Below are positions 39,764 to 49,525 of a stretch of DNA of 64,000 bases, in pieces (the first letter of the stretch is position 1; each line of letters starts with the position of its first letter). A model generated the notes under the pieces. The model was not told where the DNA came from and did no database searches. It saw only the letters and a program-made list of their open reading frames with translations. The DNA comes from Tubulanus polymorphus. Its lineage: Eukaryota > Nemertea > Palaeonemertea > Tubulaniformes > Tubulanidae. A program made the position numbers and the translations under genes. The DNA lies in the NCBI RefSeq assembly GCF_964204645.1, contig NC_134029.1, forward strand, positions 6,590,001-6,654,000, written 5' to 3'.

Positions 39764-40079
39764 GTTTTAATTAGTTCTCGGTTTTATATCCACTAAAAGT
39801 GACTTCAAAAACAATTTTTAGGAACGAAAGAAAGACGCCAAGTAGCCGAATAATTTCGAGTGTGGAGCTGGGATCCCAAAATGGGGGCGCCACTAACAGG
39901 TGTCATGCTCACTGCGGCCACGACAAAGTCGGTGCCGGCCGGCAGGTCTAAGTTTTTATTTTCCAAAACATGTATGCATTATTAACTTAAATTGGAGCCG
40001 AAAGTTGACATCTTACTCTTGTTGGTTAAAGGTACCTCGTACCTTATATTTTTGAAGAAGTTAACGATTTTGCTGAATC

Positions 40080-40260
40080 GCACTCTGTCTAGCCCGGGCG
40101 GGTCGTGTCCGTGCCCGGTCGTGACATCCTCGCTTGCCAGGGGTCCGGTATCACTCCCGAACTCGCTTCCACCAGCTTCAGGGAACAGCTTTAGCGTAGT
40201 GGGTTCGAATCCCTTGACGGGTGAAGATGGGGTCGTGATAATCATTGGTAAAATTTGAAA
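40080..40260 (+). repeat. tRNA-like/SINE-like segment
   Basis: A GC-rich block contains GTAGTGGGTTCGAATCCC, a perfect box B. The box A region is poor. It resembles the tRNA-like arms at 13005-13376. It is probably a degraded SINE or foldback repeat and not a tRNA gene. Confidence 0.4.
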
Positions 40261-40316
40261 TATACAGTAGGTAAAAATGACATTGAAATATTTTTACCGT
40301 GTACCGGCACTGATAA

Positions 40317-40345
40317 GCAGGGGCGGATCCAGGGCCGACTTTGAG
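40317..40345. repeat. Single end of a CAGGGGCGGATCCAG MITE
   Basis: CAGGGGCGGATCCAGGGCC matches the ends of the hAT-like family seen at 43634-43863 and 44742-45086. A similar lone end lies at about 54251. No partner end is visible, so these look truncated. Confidence 0.4.
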
Positions 40346-40407
40346 GAGCAGCAGTGAATGGGCACTCCTAAAGTACATCATGATACTGCGCAAAATGCGG
40401 GGGTAGT

Positions 40408-40500
40408 TACCTAATCGTTGGTGGTAAGCTTTTTATATTCGGATGGGCTTATACCTATGTGGTTTGTGAAACTAAACCACAGACAGGTTACTGACTAGGG
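40408..40500. repeat. Dispersed repeat pair with 53558-53660
   Basis: TTACCTAATCGTTGGTGGTA and AGGTTACTGACT are shared with 53558-53660 in direct orientation. The family is unknown. Confidence 0.6.
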
Positions 40501-40597
40501 GTCGAGTGGCCAAAGTCACAGCAATATGGACACAGTCCCGGAGATGTTCAAGTTACTAACAAAATTACCAATTTTTTCAACATTGACACAAGACTTT

Positions 40598-40603
40598 TTT
40601 ATT
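40598..40603 (-). promoter_or_regulatory. Candidate poly(A) signal of the six-repeat gene
   Basis: AATAAA on the minus strand lies about 220 bases past the stop at 40824. It would place the hairpin at 40722-40758 in the 3' UTR. Confidence 0.4.
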
Positions 40604-40721
40604 TTGTTTTTACGGAATGACGGTTACAAAATTTGAACACGATAGCGTTTGCGAATCATGTAATTCTGAGGACAGATGTTATTGGTATCGTTCACTTATA
40701 GAAACATGAATATTTCATCCT

Positions 40722-40758
40722 ATTCATTCGTTCGCTTATTATAAGCGAACGAATGAAT
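40722..40758 (-). repeat. Perfect 18-bp inverted repeat (hairpin)
   Basis: ATTCATTCGTTCGCTTAT and its exact complement are separated by one base. It lies 66 bp beyond the stop of the six-repeat gene, so it may form a stem in that 3' UTR. It could also be a tiny foldback repeat. Confidence 0.85.
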
Positions 40759-40823
40759 TTTCATAATATAAAAATTCACTTCCACCAGTTTCCATAATTA
40801 ATCGGATTAAATGAATAAGGGGA

Positions 40824-41495
40824 TTATCTCGAGGATGGCGGCATCATGCATAATATCTTCGAGGCCCTATTCCCTTTATTCAATTCAGCATTGTTAGCGG
40901 CCTCTGGTTTCACTCGAGGCTCAGGTTTAGGCTGCGAATAAACGCCTCGAGAATCGCCGAATATAGTCGACATCGAGCCTTTATTTCGAAAAAAGTTTTC
41001 TTCAGCCTCTGATTTTACTCGTGGTTGTGGTTGGGCCGATTGTTTTTGATGTCCGTAGTTTTCGAATAGTGATTTAGTGGCACCGCCGGAATGTGCCTTG
41101 GCATTACCACCCGCTTCGGGCTTCACGGCCCGCGCGTGCACCTTTCTGGACGGCGGCATAGACGGATAACCGCCCATCATTGAATCCATACAGCCTTTAT
41201 GTTTCTCCATTTGTTCTCTCGCAGCAGCCGACGGGCACCTAGCAACTGGTCTGGGTGACTCATATTCTTTATTTTTCGACTCATCCAACCAATTACCCAT
41301 TTGTCCTCGATGTTTCTCTAATTGTTCTCTCGCAGCCCCTGAAGGGCATCGACCTGCTGGCCTCGGAGAGTTATACTGTTTATTTGCTTCTTGATTAAAA
41401 AACAAACCCAAACAACCCTTGTTTCTCTCGTAATTTCCCTGGGCTTCCGCTTTGACGCGAGGGCCAGTATTCGGGGATACGGGCGCTGCCAACAT
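40824..41495 (-). CDS. Unrecognised protein with six internal repeats
   Basis: A 223-residue frame follows an acceptor (TTTCAG) about 6 bases before the ATG. A donor at 41719 (CCGTAAG/GTATGT) marks a probable 5' UTR exon at about 41720-41790. I do not recognise the family. The protein is built from about six degenerate units of some 35 residues. Each has a basic-acidic lead (RVKPEAANNAE, RVKSEAEENFF, RCPSGAAREQLE), then NKG or KHRG/KHKG, then a short hydrophobic end (LGLFF, MGNWL, MSTIFG). It is hydrophilic and has no signal peptide, membrane segment or coiled coil. Such repeats suggest a cytosolic or cytoskeletal binding protein, but this is only inference. The regular codon usage, the repeated design and the splice context support a real gene. 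Confidence 0.75.
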   Translation of the reverse strand: MLAAPVSPNTGPRVKAEAQGNYERNKGCLGLFFNQEANKQYNSPRPAGRCPSGAAREQLEKHRGQMGNWLDESKNKEYESPRPVARCPSAAAREQMEKHKGCMDSMMGGYPSMPPSRKVHARAVKPEAGGNAKAHSGGATKSLFENYGHQKQSAQPQPRVKSEAEENFFRNKGSMSTIFGDSRGVYSQPKPEPRVKPEAANNAELNKGNRASKILCMMPPSSR

Positions 41496-41997
41496 CCTTG
41501 CCTGAAATCTAATAAAACTTTCCCATAATCAAACAATCAAGGACAAAATCGTAAACGTTCGTTATGTGTAATCGATACTTTATTGGCGGCGCTGAATTGA
41601 TTCGAGCTTCCTTCTCTTCAACTGTTCAACACTCAACCCAGATAACGTATGTTTTTCAGAAAATGGAACTAATCATAAATACATAGTATATGTATTTAAG
41701 CAAATATATGAGTACATACCTTACGGTTGAATAATAATACCAAGTCGAATTTGAGAGAAACGCCGTCTACCGAAGGAAGTTTGTGTCAGTACTGCTATGA
41801 CATGGTAGCCATGACTACGATGTCACGTCGATTTAGCGTAGTTGTATATTCATAACACGCCAATACACGTCAGTACGGTACAACAAAACCACCGGTTAAA
41901 CAATACCATATACACTAAAAAACGAGTTTCGATTCCATGATAATACGTGGCACGGCAAATAAACTATTATCTATTAGCAGATCATGTTTAATACTCA

Positions 41998-42102
41998 GGA
42001 CCCAGTTCCACTGTTCTGAGTTAAATTTGACTCTAGAGTTAAAACATTGAAAATGAACTAACTCGGAGTTAACTCTAACTCACAACTGTGGAACCGGGAC
42101 CT
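41998..42102. mobile_element. Palindromic MITE (GGACCCAGTTCCAC)
   Basis: The left end GGACCCAGTTCCACTGTTC is answered by GGTCCCGGTTCCACAGTTG on the other strand. The interior repeats GAGTTAA/TTAACTC inversions. It lies upstream of the six-repeat gene. A similar fragment, GACCCAGTTCTACAGTTATG, lies at about 42898. Confidence 0.65.
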
Positions 42103-42973
42103 GGTTATTATCATACGACAAATGCGTTTGGACGCGTTATGGATTACTACCACTGTCAGAGGGTATCATATCATAAACAATTCAGTCACTGCGGGCGTCT
42201 TATCGAAAAAACCACTATCGCACGAACTCGACCTTTTCAGCCTGTGAATGTATTTATTTGCGATAAGTGCAATCTCCAGTCCTTTGCTTACATTAGTCGT
42301 CAATTAATTATTTCGAGACCACAATTTTTCGAGACAACAAAACGTAAATGCTACAATTGTAATTTAATTTTTTAATATTTACTAATAGTAGAAATATTTT
42401 GGGTGGTTACTTCCATCCCTTCATGCTAAAGCCTACATTGACTGAAGGATTCTACATGTAACCATTTGACGGAAATATTACAAATGTTTTTAGTTCGATC
42501 ACAACTGTGGTAGTTAACGTTTTATTATTATCTGTTAATTCTACAAAAGAATCCCTGGCCGGAGAGAAAATTTCAAGACTTCTTGTTTTTCAGTCATCAG
42601 TATTCCACCAATACAAAAAAATAAACAATTGATTAAAACCTGATTATTGTTTTCTTTTTTTTTTATTTTGCCGATGAATCATGAGGTGTATTCTGAATGA
42701 ACAACTAAGCAACTACAAAAATAAGGAAAATAAGTTTTTACTTTTTACACTTAGAGCTCCAAATTCAAGAATGAAAATATCAACGAAACATTAAAAACAT
42801 CAAATGGTAGATAAAGAAATTCAGTAAGGGTAAATACTGTAAGTGCAGTTTACCCATTTGTTACCTGGTACAATGTGCTTTACCTGGTTAATTCACGACC
42901 CAGTTCTACAGTTATGAATTTCTGGGTCCAGCTAATATGAAAATGTTTCTACAAAAAGATGGCCACTTCGCTA
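42103..42973. other. No gene supported
   Basis: A 95-codon frame at 42088-42375 contains two CxxC pairs, but it begins inside the MITE and has no other support. The rest is AT-rich non-coding sequence. Confidence 0.4.
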
Positions 42974-43279
42974 AGGCTTTTTTTTATCACTTGGAGTATG
43001 GGGGGAAAAAATACAATAAAATCTTTTTTTCTAATAGGCGTTTTAAAATTGAAGGGAACAGAAAAAATACATAATATAAATATATTTTCTATTTGAGCAT
43101 TTTCTGCATAAGGGTGAAAATTTTTTTTGGCAGATCACAAGATTGAAACTTAAGACGAACATAAAATTTACAAGTCACTAGATGGAAAATCAATATTGGC
43201 ATAACCGAAGAAATATATTTCTCTAAGATTTTTCTAATTCCAATAGCCAGATCCGTACTTCAAGTAATAAAAAAGGCCT
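42974..43279. mobile_element. AGGCCT-ended MITE, copy 2
   Basis: It has ends AGGCTTTTTTTTATCACTTGG and, inverted, AGGCCTTTTTTATTACTTG. The interior is related to copy 1 (for example GGGAACAGAAAAAAT, GATTGAAA). Length is 306 bp. Confidence 0.7.
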
Positions 43280-43633
43280 AACATCGATGTATTGTCATGG
43301 GTGCATCTAATTGATACACAACCTGAATTTCGTTTTCCTAGTGAACTAATTAATCAACTATGACATCATATAAGGAGAGCCTCTGGATCGAGCAGCCTAT
43401 TTTTTACACGGCAAGAGGTTGGTCAAACACCGCATAAGAAATATGGCAATGTTGAGCATTCTATCACAGAGTTCTATACAGTGGGACCGTTTTATAACAA
43501 ACTATCGGATGTAAATTTGTAACAAACCTTTTGTTCAGTAACAAACTGATTTTTACTGACCCACTGAAGTTCATTTTAATGCAGTTCCACTATTACTCAG
43601 AGAAAGAAACAAGTAGATTACCAACTACAGTCA

Positions 43634-43863
43634 TCTCCAGGGGCAGATTTAAGGACTGGCCTTGGGGGTCCGGACCCCTGCCTTCCCACTGCGGTTGCCC
43701 TTTTCGTCAAATCAAAGGTCATTAAAACCTGCGAATTTGACATCCTTTCGGAAATAGTATATTTTCAGACATATTTCTTCGAAAATATCTAATTCCAAGG
43801 GTGGAACCCCGCACGTAGTTTCTTCTGGACCCCGGCCTCCTGAATGTCCTAGATCCGCCCCTG
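43634..43863. mobile_element. hAT-like MITE (CAGGGGCGGATCY)
   Basis: Ends CAGGGGCAGATTTAAGGAC and, inverted, CAGGGGCGGATCTAGGAC lead into GGGGTCCGGACCCC/GGGGTCCAG blocks. It is about 230 bp. Flanking 8-bp duplications are not evident. Confidence 0.6.
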
Positions 43864-44066
43864 AACTCCCGGTTATCCGCCACTATTCGGACCCCGGTGA
43901 GTCTGGCAGATAAGCGAGGGTAGCGTTTCAGTGATTTCAAGAAATTTCAATTTTTTTTATTTGCCTAAAAATAGAATTGCTCACAAATGGCTTCTCAAAT
44001 AGATATTCAAGTGCCAAAATTATACACTGTGGACTTATTCATAAGTCATACTAAAATTGGGATTAA

Positions 44067-44600
44067 ACAAGAGCCCCAAGGGACACTACGGCCAGTCAGT
44101 CGGCTTTTCATGAATGGCAAATGATGCAATCAGTTATATTTGTCAAAATACACTCCCCACTCAATATCATATACACAGAACTATGTAGGGAAATATATAA
44201 ACAGACATGCTACTAAATACATACATGAATACGTTTTGCTGGAATGAATAATGAAACCGATTGATACAGTGCCCGTACAAATCAGAAATTTCATACAATC
44301 ACTGGGACTATGGATCCATGGACATCAATCAAGCCCAGTTAGTTTGAATGCTTGTCAATTTCACTATTCAATGCCCCCTGGCGAACAAATGATTAATCAA
44401 TTGTCTTGAAACTCACCACAGATCATGTCATGAGCTACAATTTTGCAACTGCTTGTAGATATGAAATATATATGCATACGAATATGTACATGGAAATATC
44501 ATTTTATTCTGCTTATTCAATGCCGCCAGGTGATATACAATGACCTTGAAACCCACGAGAACAATAAAATCTGTCATTAGCCACATATTGGCATTGAATA
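44067..44600. repeat. ACAAGAG-CCCCAAGGG type repeat
   Basis: It starts with ACAAGAGCCCCAAGGGACAC, close to a sequence very common in mollusc genomes. Inside, CAATGCC(C/G)CC(T/A)GG recurs about 150 bp apart, followed in both copies by related text (CTTGAAACYCAC). It is likely a dispersed repeat with internal duplication. Confidence 0.4.
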
Positions 44601-44741
44601 TGATTACAGAATATGCATAGGAACCAATATTATTGAAAAATTGTATATAATTCAATATCTAAGTCATCCTTGTGGAGAGAAAAAGAACTGGGTAAAACAA
44701 AATTTTAAAGACAACCCATTGAAGTGTCTTCAAACTAGATT

Positions 44742-45086
44742 CAGGGGTGGATCCAGCCTACGCTACTACCGCTTGAGCAATACTCCAGCCTGAGGTTTGC
44801 CCCTCGATTTTTCAAGGTCATGAAAAATCCCGTTTTACCAGGAAGAAACAAACTCTGGCAGGTGAGCCATTATTGATGAGTCCATTTGACTTAGATAAGG
44901 GATATGCCATTTTGAATTGTACTGATATGTAGTAAGTTATATTCCGGATGGATTTGATGCCCCAAATGTGCTCAGATTGTATCTCAGGGCACTAAAAATT
45001 CAAAATTATTATTCATTGGGCTATGATATAGGTGTCCTTCCACAGTTGAACACAGAACTCAAAAACCAGGGCTAGATCCACCACTG
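44742..45086. mobile_element. hAT-like MITE (CAGGGGTGGATCC)
   Basis: The left end CAGGGGTGGATCCAGCC and the right end, inverted, CAGTGGTGGATCTAGCCC bound a 345-bp body. It belongs to the same family as 43634-43863. Confidence 0.6.
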
Positions 45087-45353
45087 TGTTAGGCCTGAGC
45101 GGAACACGGATTAACGGGTTCCGCCCAGACAAAGCCTAATTAGTGCTCATGGTTTTTAATTATATTTATGTTTTGTTTATTGTAAATAGCAACCATTATG
45201 TATAAAAGATACTAACATTTATTATATCACTGTCAAATCTACTAACCGACTCGAAGAATAAACAACGCTCTATATAGTCATACCGATTGCTGTCTCTCGT
45301 GTTTGATCTTGGATTATAATTATTTGTGTTACGTTGTGTATCAAAGTCTTACA
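45087..45353 (+). mobile_element. Possible solo LTR
   Basis: This segment starts TGTTAGGCCTGAGCGGAAC and ends TCTTACA. It contains TATAAAAGAT at 45201 and AATAAA at 45257 in the order expected of an LTR. It is followed by ACTGGGATTCC, which is only weakly like a primer-binding site. There is no second LTR or gag-pol. A hairpin (TTAGGC...GCGGAAC/GTTCCGC...GCCTAA) marks its start. This call is tentative. Confidence 0.3.
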
Positions 45354-45636
45354 ACTGGGATTCCATCTATGGATGGACGAACGATGGACACAAAAAGTGA
45401 ACGCGATAGCCTTGCGGAGAGTTGGCTAATAAATCAACTGTTACATATGAAATGTAGATATCAGATCGGTAATAAAAGTGATGTATATACACATGGATAT
45501 TGCCGCAAACACCTGTCGATTTACAACAATCACGACTAATCGGAAATCTATACATCAATCATTATAGTAAAAAACTCTCATTCTTAATCCTATAGGAGCA
45601 TAAAACTCTCCCTCTCTTCCCTACAGTCTACAGCAA

Positions 45637-46641
45637 TTACGTATTGATTATATCCATGCTTCCGTAATAAGCGTTTCTATACAGCCGTCCGAGAGTCGTG
45701 TTCAACTTCTTGATATCCTCCGCCGTGTGGTCTTTATTATAAAACCTAAACCACGTGTGGACGGCGTAATTTTTGCTGAGGTCGTAGAGTTTACCGGTGT
45801 TGTAAATCCACTCGCGTTCCATCCAGTTCGGCCGATGCAACGAACGCGGTTCGACGTGTATGAGATTCGGGTGTTTGGCCGCGAGTTGCGCCGGCAACTG
45901 AACCGAGTGGTACGCCCACTGGTTGTCGTTGAACGTCTTGTAAGACTGGTGCCAGATCTTCAAGAACGACGCGTTCGCCTTCGATATGATGATACCGTTG
46001 CACAAACCGCCGGGCGTCTCGAGTCCCATGGTGGTCGCGTACTTACGTAGCGGGTCGAATGACTTCACGATGACCACGTCTAAATCGGTGTATATACCGC
46101 CGTAGTTCATCACGGCGTCCAGACGCACGATGTCCGACTGGTGTTCGGGAACGTTCACCGGCCGGCCGAATACCGACGTCACCTTCTTGCGGTATTTCAT
46201 CACGATGTTCGGAACCTTTTTCAACGTTTCGTTCCACAGCGGGCCCTGCGGGTATTTCTCGTACCAGAAGAAAATCTTCTCCGGCTTGTTGAATCGCTGC
46301 GCGCTCAAAACGCTGATCATGTGGTGGAAACGCCACGTAAGTTTCGTCGGATGGTACCACGTATAATGCATATGGTTCGGCACTTGAAACTCGGTACTCA
46401 GTTGCAACGACTGCGTCGTCGGCTTCGGTTTGGGCGTCGGTTTGGGCGTCGATTTCGCGATCGCGGGTATGACGATTTTATGCTTTTCGATGATGCTTCG
46501 AAGGTGTTTATTTTCATCTAAAAGCTGGCGAATTCGCGAGTCCGACTTCGTCATCACCGAATGTCCGAACTGGTACACGAGAAGCCCGCACATACAACAT
46601 ATTACCATCAGAAAAAATCCTTTCGCTGCGTTCGTTGCCAT
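45637..46641 (-). CDS. GT32-type (DXD) Golgi glycosyltransferase
   Basis: An intact single-exon CDS of 334 residues follows an acceptor (GGTTTCAG) three bases before the ATG, so only the 5' UTR is split. It is a type II membrane protein with an anchor at about residues 8-26. A short stem follows with a Pro-Lys run (TPKPTPKPKP, 65-74), then a catalytic domain from about 87. The diagnostic block HQSDIVRLDAVMNYGGIYTD leads into the DLD motif at 186-188, which binds Mn2+ and the sugar nucleotide in the GT32 and alpha-1,4-galactosyl/GlcNAc-transferase superfamily. HTWFRFYNK lies near the C-terminus. It probably transfers a hexose or HexNAc to a glycan in the Golgi lumen; the donor sugar cannot be read from sequence. 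The CDS is much richer in G and C than its neighbours, especially at third positions, which creates long antisense open frames. Confidence 0.88.
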   Translation of the reverse strand: MATNAAKGFFLMVICCMCGLLVYQFGHSVMTKSDSRIRQLLDENKHLRSIIEKHKIVIPAIAKSTPKPTPKPKPTTQSLQLSTEFQVPNHMHYTWYHPTKLTWRFHHMISVLSAQRFNKPEKIFFWYEKYPQGPLWNETLKKVPNIVMKYRKKVTSVFGRPVNVPEHQSDIVRLDAVMNYGGIYTDLDVVIVKSFDPLRKYATTMGLETPGGLCNGIIISKANASFLKIWHQSYKTFNDNQWAYHSVQLPAQLAAKHPNLIHVEPRSLHRPNWMEREWIYNTGKLYDLSKNYAVHTWFRFYNKDHTAEDIKKLNTTLGRLYRNAYYGSMDIINT

Positions 46642-48130
46642 TTTCTGAAACCAAAAATAATATACACATCATTAATGAATCTGATAATGGAAATTTTCAT
46701 GAACTAACTTGGAAGATATGAAAATTTGACAAGGTCTGAAGCCAGTACGAGGCAAATTTAAGTCGTGAATGTTAAGATCTTTATAATCATCGGCAATTTT
46801 GGTTATATGAAATCACTGTCTGGTCACCGGTGACCACATACCAGATGATTTTTGCATGCGTATCTCAGGTCACGAACTCAGGGTTTCAGTCATTCCTCGA
46901 TATAAGGAATTTGAATGGAGAAGATTTCCCATTTCACGTAAAGGTCTGTATTACTTTTATGTCTCAATTACAGTAGACTTCTTCCTAAATTTGTTATCGT
47001 TTATCTGGGTAAACCGTGGTGGTTTTATAAGCAATTCTTTATTTTTGACATGCTATAAACTCGGTTTCTAACAAAAAAATCCTGGTTCCAACTGTATCGA
47101 TTTAGGCAATTGTACAACTTGAGTTTACAAGTTTAATGTACTACTTCTTTTTAGAGTTTTAAAGAGTTCCTGACATTTTGCTCAAATCAAAATTGTTTCA
47201 ACGACCTTAAAAAGTATTTCCCGTTTAGAAGGAGTTTTTTTTAAGTATCAAGGAGTTGTAGGGACCCTGCCTCCAGTCACTTGTGCCACTTCAAGGAGCC
47301 GCTATTTTGTGAATCACATGATTTTCAACGAGACCCTTGCCCTGATTTGCTATCAGTAGCTGCACACTAAAGGCGACTGATAGCGATTTGCTGCCGATCT
47401 TGTCGCTGAATATCTAGGTTGATACTGAGGAGCGTTGCAGGAAAATATTTGCAGGCCGACAAAAGTAGCCACACATAGAGAGTGTTTTATGGTGAGATAC
47501 TAAGCGTAATGTAACAATATGAAACTAGAATTATAGAAATACAATATACGTCCTTGATGAATAATTTCACATGCACTCGATGAAATTCCGTTAAAAGCGA
47601 TAACATCAACTGAAACGAAACGTGGCGTGTTTTTGAAGCGGATCGCGCCTTAAAAGATAATACATATATTTCATCTACATAATCGACCACCGACGACGAG
47701 GAAAGAAAATGAAAATCCCCTACGATATATACCTACAATAATCGTCAATAATAACGACAATGAAGCCATCTGTACAGCTAAACGGTCTTGCAATAGACTT
47801 AATCGACTAATAATTTCATAATTTCAAATTACTTGCATCGGCGGTCTTTAATAGATTTTACAACAATAATCAACAGCTTGCAGCAAGTGAATCCTGCTTT
47901 TGTAGTCGATATATAGATTTTTCAAACAGGAGATACAGGTCCACTTTCGTCCCACTAGAGAAGAGAATTAAGGTAATCATTTCCGATTGTTTAAACACCA
48001 ATAATCAACAGCTGGCAACAAGTGGAATCCTACTTTCATAGAGAACGAGAATTACAGCTACGCTCCAGATGGTTTAAACACCAATAATTAGACAGCTGGC
48101 AACGATGATGAAACGTGTTATCACAATCAG
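46642..48130. other. Intergenic, no gene seen
   Basis: This contains the promoter and 5' UTR side of the glycosyltransferase gene. I see no coding exon. Two partly similar stretches (CAATAATCAACAGCT at about 47870 and 48001) hint at a small local duplication. Confidence 0.4.
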
Positions 48131-48235
48131 GGGCTGTCCATAAATGACGTCCACAAAAAAAAATTGTGACCCCCATTCCAGCGAAATTGACCAGATTGCG
48201 CTAACCACTTGTTCATCAGACAAACAGGCAGTTCA

Positions 48236-48605
48236 TAAAGCCTAGCGCACATCGACACTGCGATCGGAGACAACTAGTTGCTACCGAACGATTACCCCGC
48301 GCACATCGAAATCTAGTTACAACTGGTCAGTTGCAGCAACTGCACGGCGCGTGTCGATCGTCGAAATCCAGAGCGCGCACATCGACGGATATGACTGCGA
48401 TTGAGTAGGCCTACAACCAGTTGCTCAAAAGTAGAACATGGACAACTGGCTGGAACTGGAGATAGATCGACGCTTACCAATCGTAAGCTCGCTCACATCG
48501 ACACATTCAAGCAACTGATCGTATCCAGCCAGTTCCTCTCATGCACCGAAAACTGCCTTGCAACTAGTTGTCTCCAATTGCAGTGTCGATGTGCGCTAGG
48601 CTTTA
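48236..48605. mobile_element. 370-bp MITE with ~45-bp TIRs and internal GCGCACATCGA repeats
   Basis: The ends read AAGCCTAGCGCACATCGACA on both strands and match for about 45 bp with two differences. They are flanked by TA, as in Tc1/mariner-type duplications. The interior repeats GCGCACATCGA and CAACTGG/CCAGTTG motifs about every 60 bp. There is no coding capacity. Confidence 0.85.
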
Positions 48606-48769
48606 GTCTGGTGCAAAATATTGTTTTTTTTTCATTTGCTTAATCATTTATGATTTACTACACACTCTGGAGTACGGTTTCTTATTATACATTATCTTGA
48701 AAACATATATATGTGAACTATTTCTCTGATGTAATCATCATCCATGTAATCAGGGAGAAGGCCACCTCC

Positions 48770-48960
48770 CCGGTGTAATGCCCTAAATGATTAGTTCGGG
48801 CTTACAGGATATGTCCACATCCAAACAATCCCGTCCCCCTTGAACCCCGTAAGTATGAGCAGTCGATAGAATTCTCTCGCTAGGGATGAATTTGAACCAT
48901 CAACGATTTACAACGGAGAACTGTCTGCTTATCGATAAGAGAGAGGACTGCAAAAATGTG
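48770..48960 (-). repeat. Degraded tRNA-like SINE segment
   Basis: On the minus strand, CTTATCGATAAGCAGACAG followed by GATGGTTCAAATTCATC looks like an anticodon-arm-to-T-arm remnant with an imperfect box B. Weak call. Confidence 0.25.
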
Positions 48961-49249
48961 CACCGAACTTACTGGGGAGGTTAACAAAGAAAATTTTGAA
49001 AGAAAACTTGTTTTCGAGACTTGAAAAAGTGGGGTTTTTTTAAGTTCAATTCACCACATTCAATGCCCGTATTAATCCATGTAAAACTGGTTATATAGAG
49101 ACATTTCTCTAATTTTTGGGTAATATCATAAATACAAGCCGATATATTTTTGACAACACAGACGTATATCTAACTCGTCAAAGAACTGATATGAGGATTC
49201 TATAGGAACAACGAACAATAAGCTGACTCTATTCAGTAAAAAGTCTAAC

Positions 49250-49525
49250 TCAGGTCTCTGGTGCGGTCGTCTACAAGCATACAAGCCGCGTTCAAACTTC
49301 CAATATCTCTGAGAGAAAGTGCATCCGTTGATATTTTTAAACGTAATCTTAAGACATACCTTTTTAGCCAAACCTACTCTTAAAACCTACTATGTATTGT
49401 TTTATTATGCATGTATACCTAACTTATGTAATTTTAACAATTTTCTGTATTGTGTTTTATATTGTGAAGCGCAGCGATTATTTCTTAGATCTGCGCTATA
49501 TAAGAAAATATATTATCATTAAATA
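49250..49525 (+). mobile_element. LINE 3' end fragment
   Basis: The frame ending at about 49381 translates as ISLRESASVDIFKRNLKTYL, then FSQTYS and a stop. This is the characteristic C-terminus of CR1/L2-like ORF2. Upstream, the text LQAYKPR in another frame shows a frameshift. The 3' end has GCGCAGC...CTGCGCTATATAAG and an AT tail, the same tail type as the SINEs. It is a degraded 5'-truncated copy. Confidence 0.65.

Noticed and set aside
42088-42375. Small CxxC/CxxC zinc-ribbon-like protein
   Set aside because: It starts within a MITE, the spacing fits no family I can name, and there is no promoter or splice support.
45727-46521. Long arginine-rich frames overlapping the glycosyltransferase
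   Set aside because: They follow from the GC-rich codons of the real gene. None has splice context or family features.
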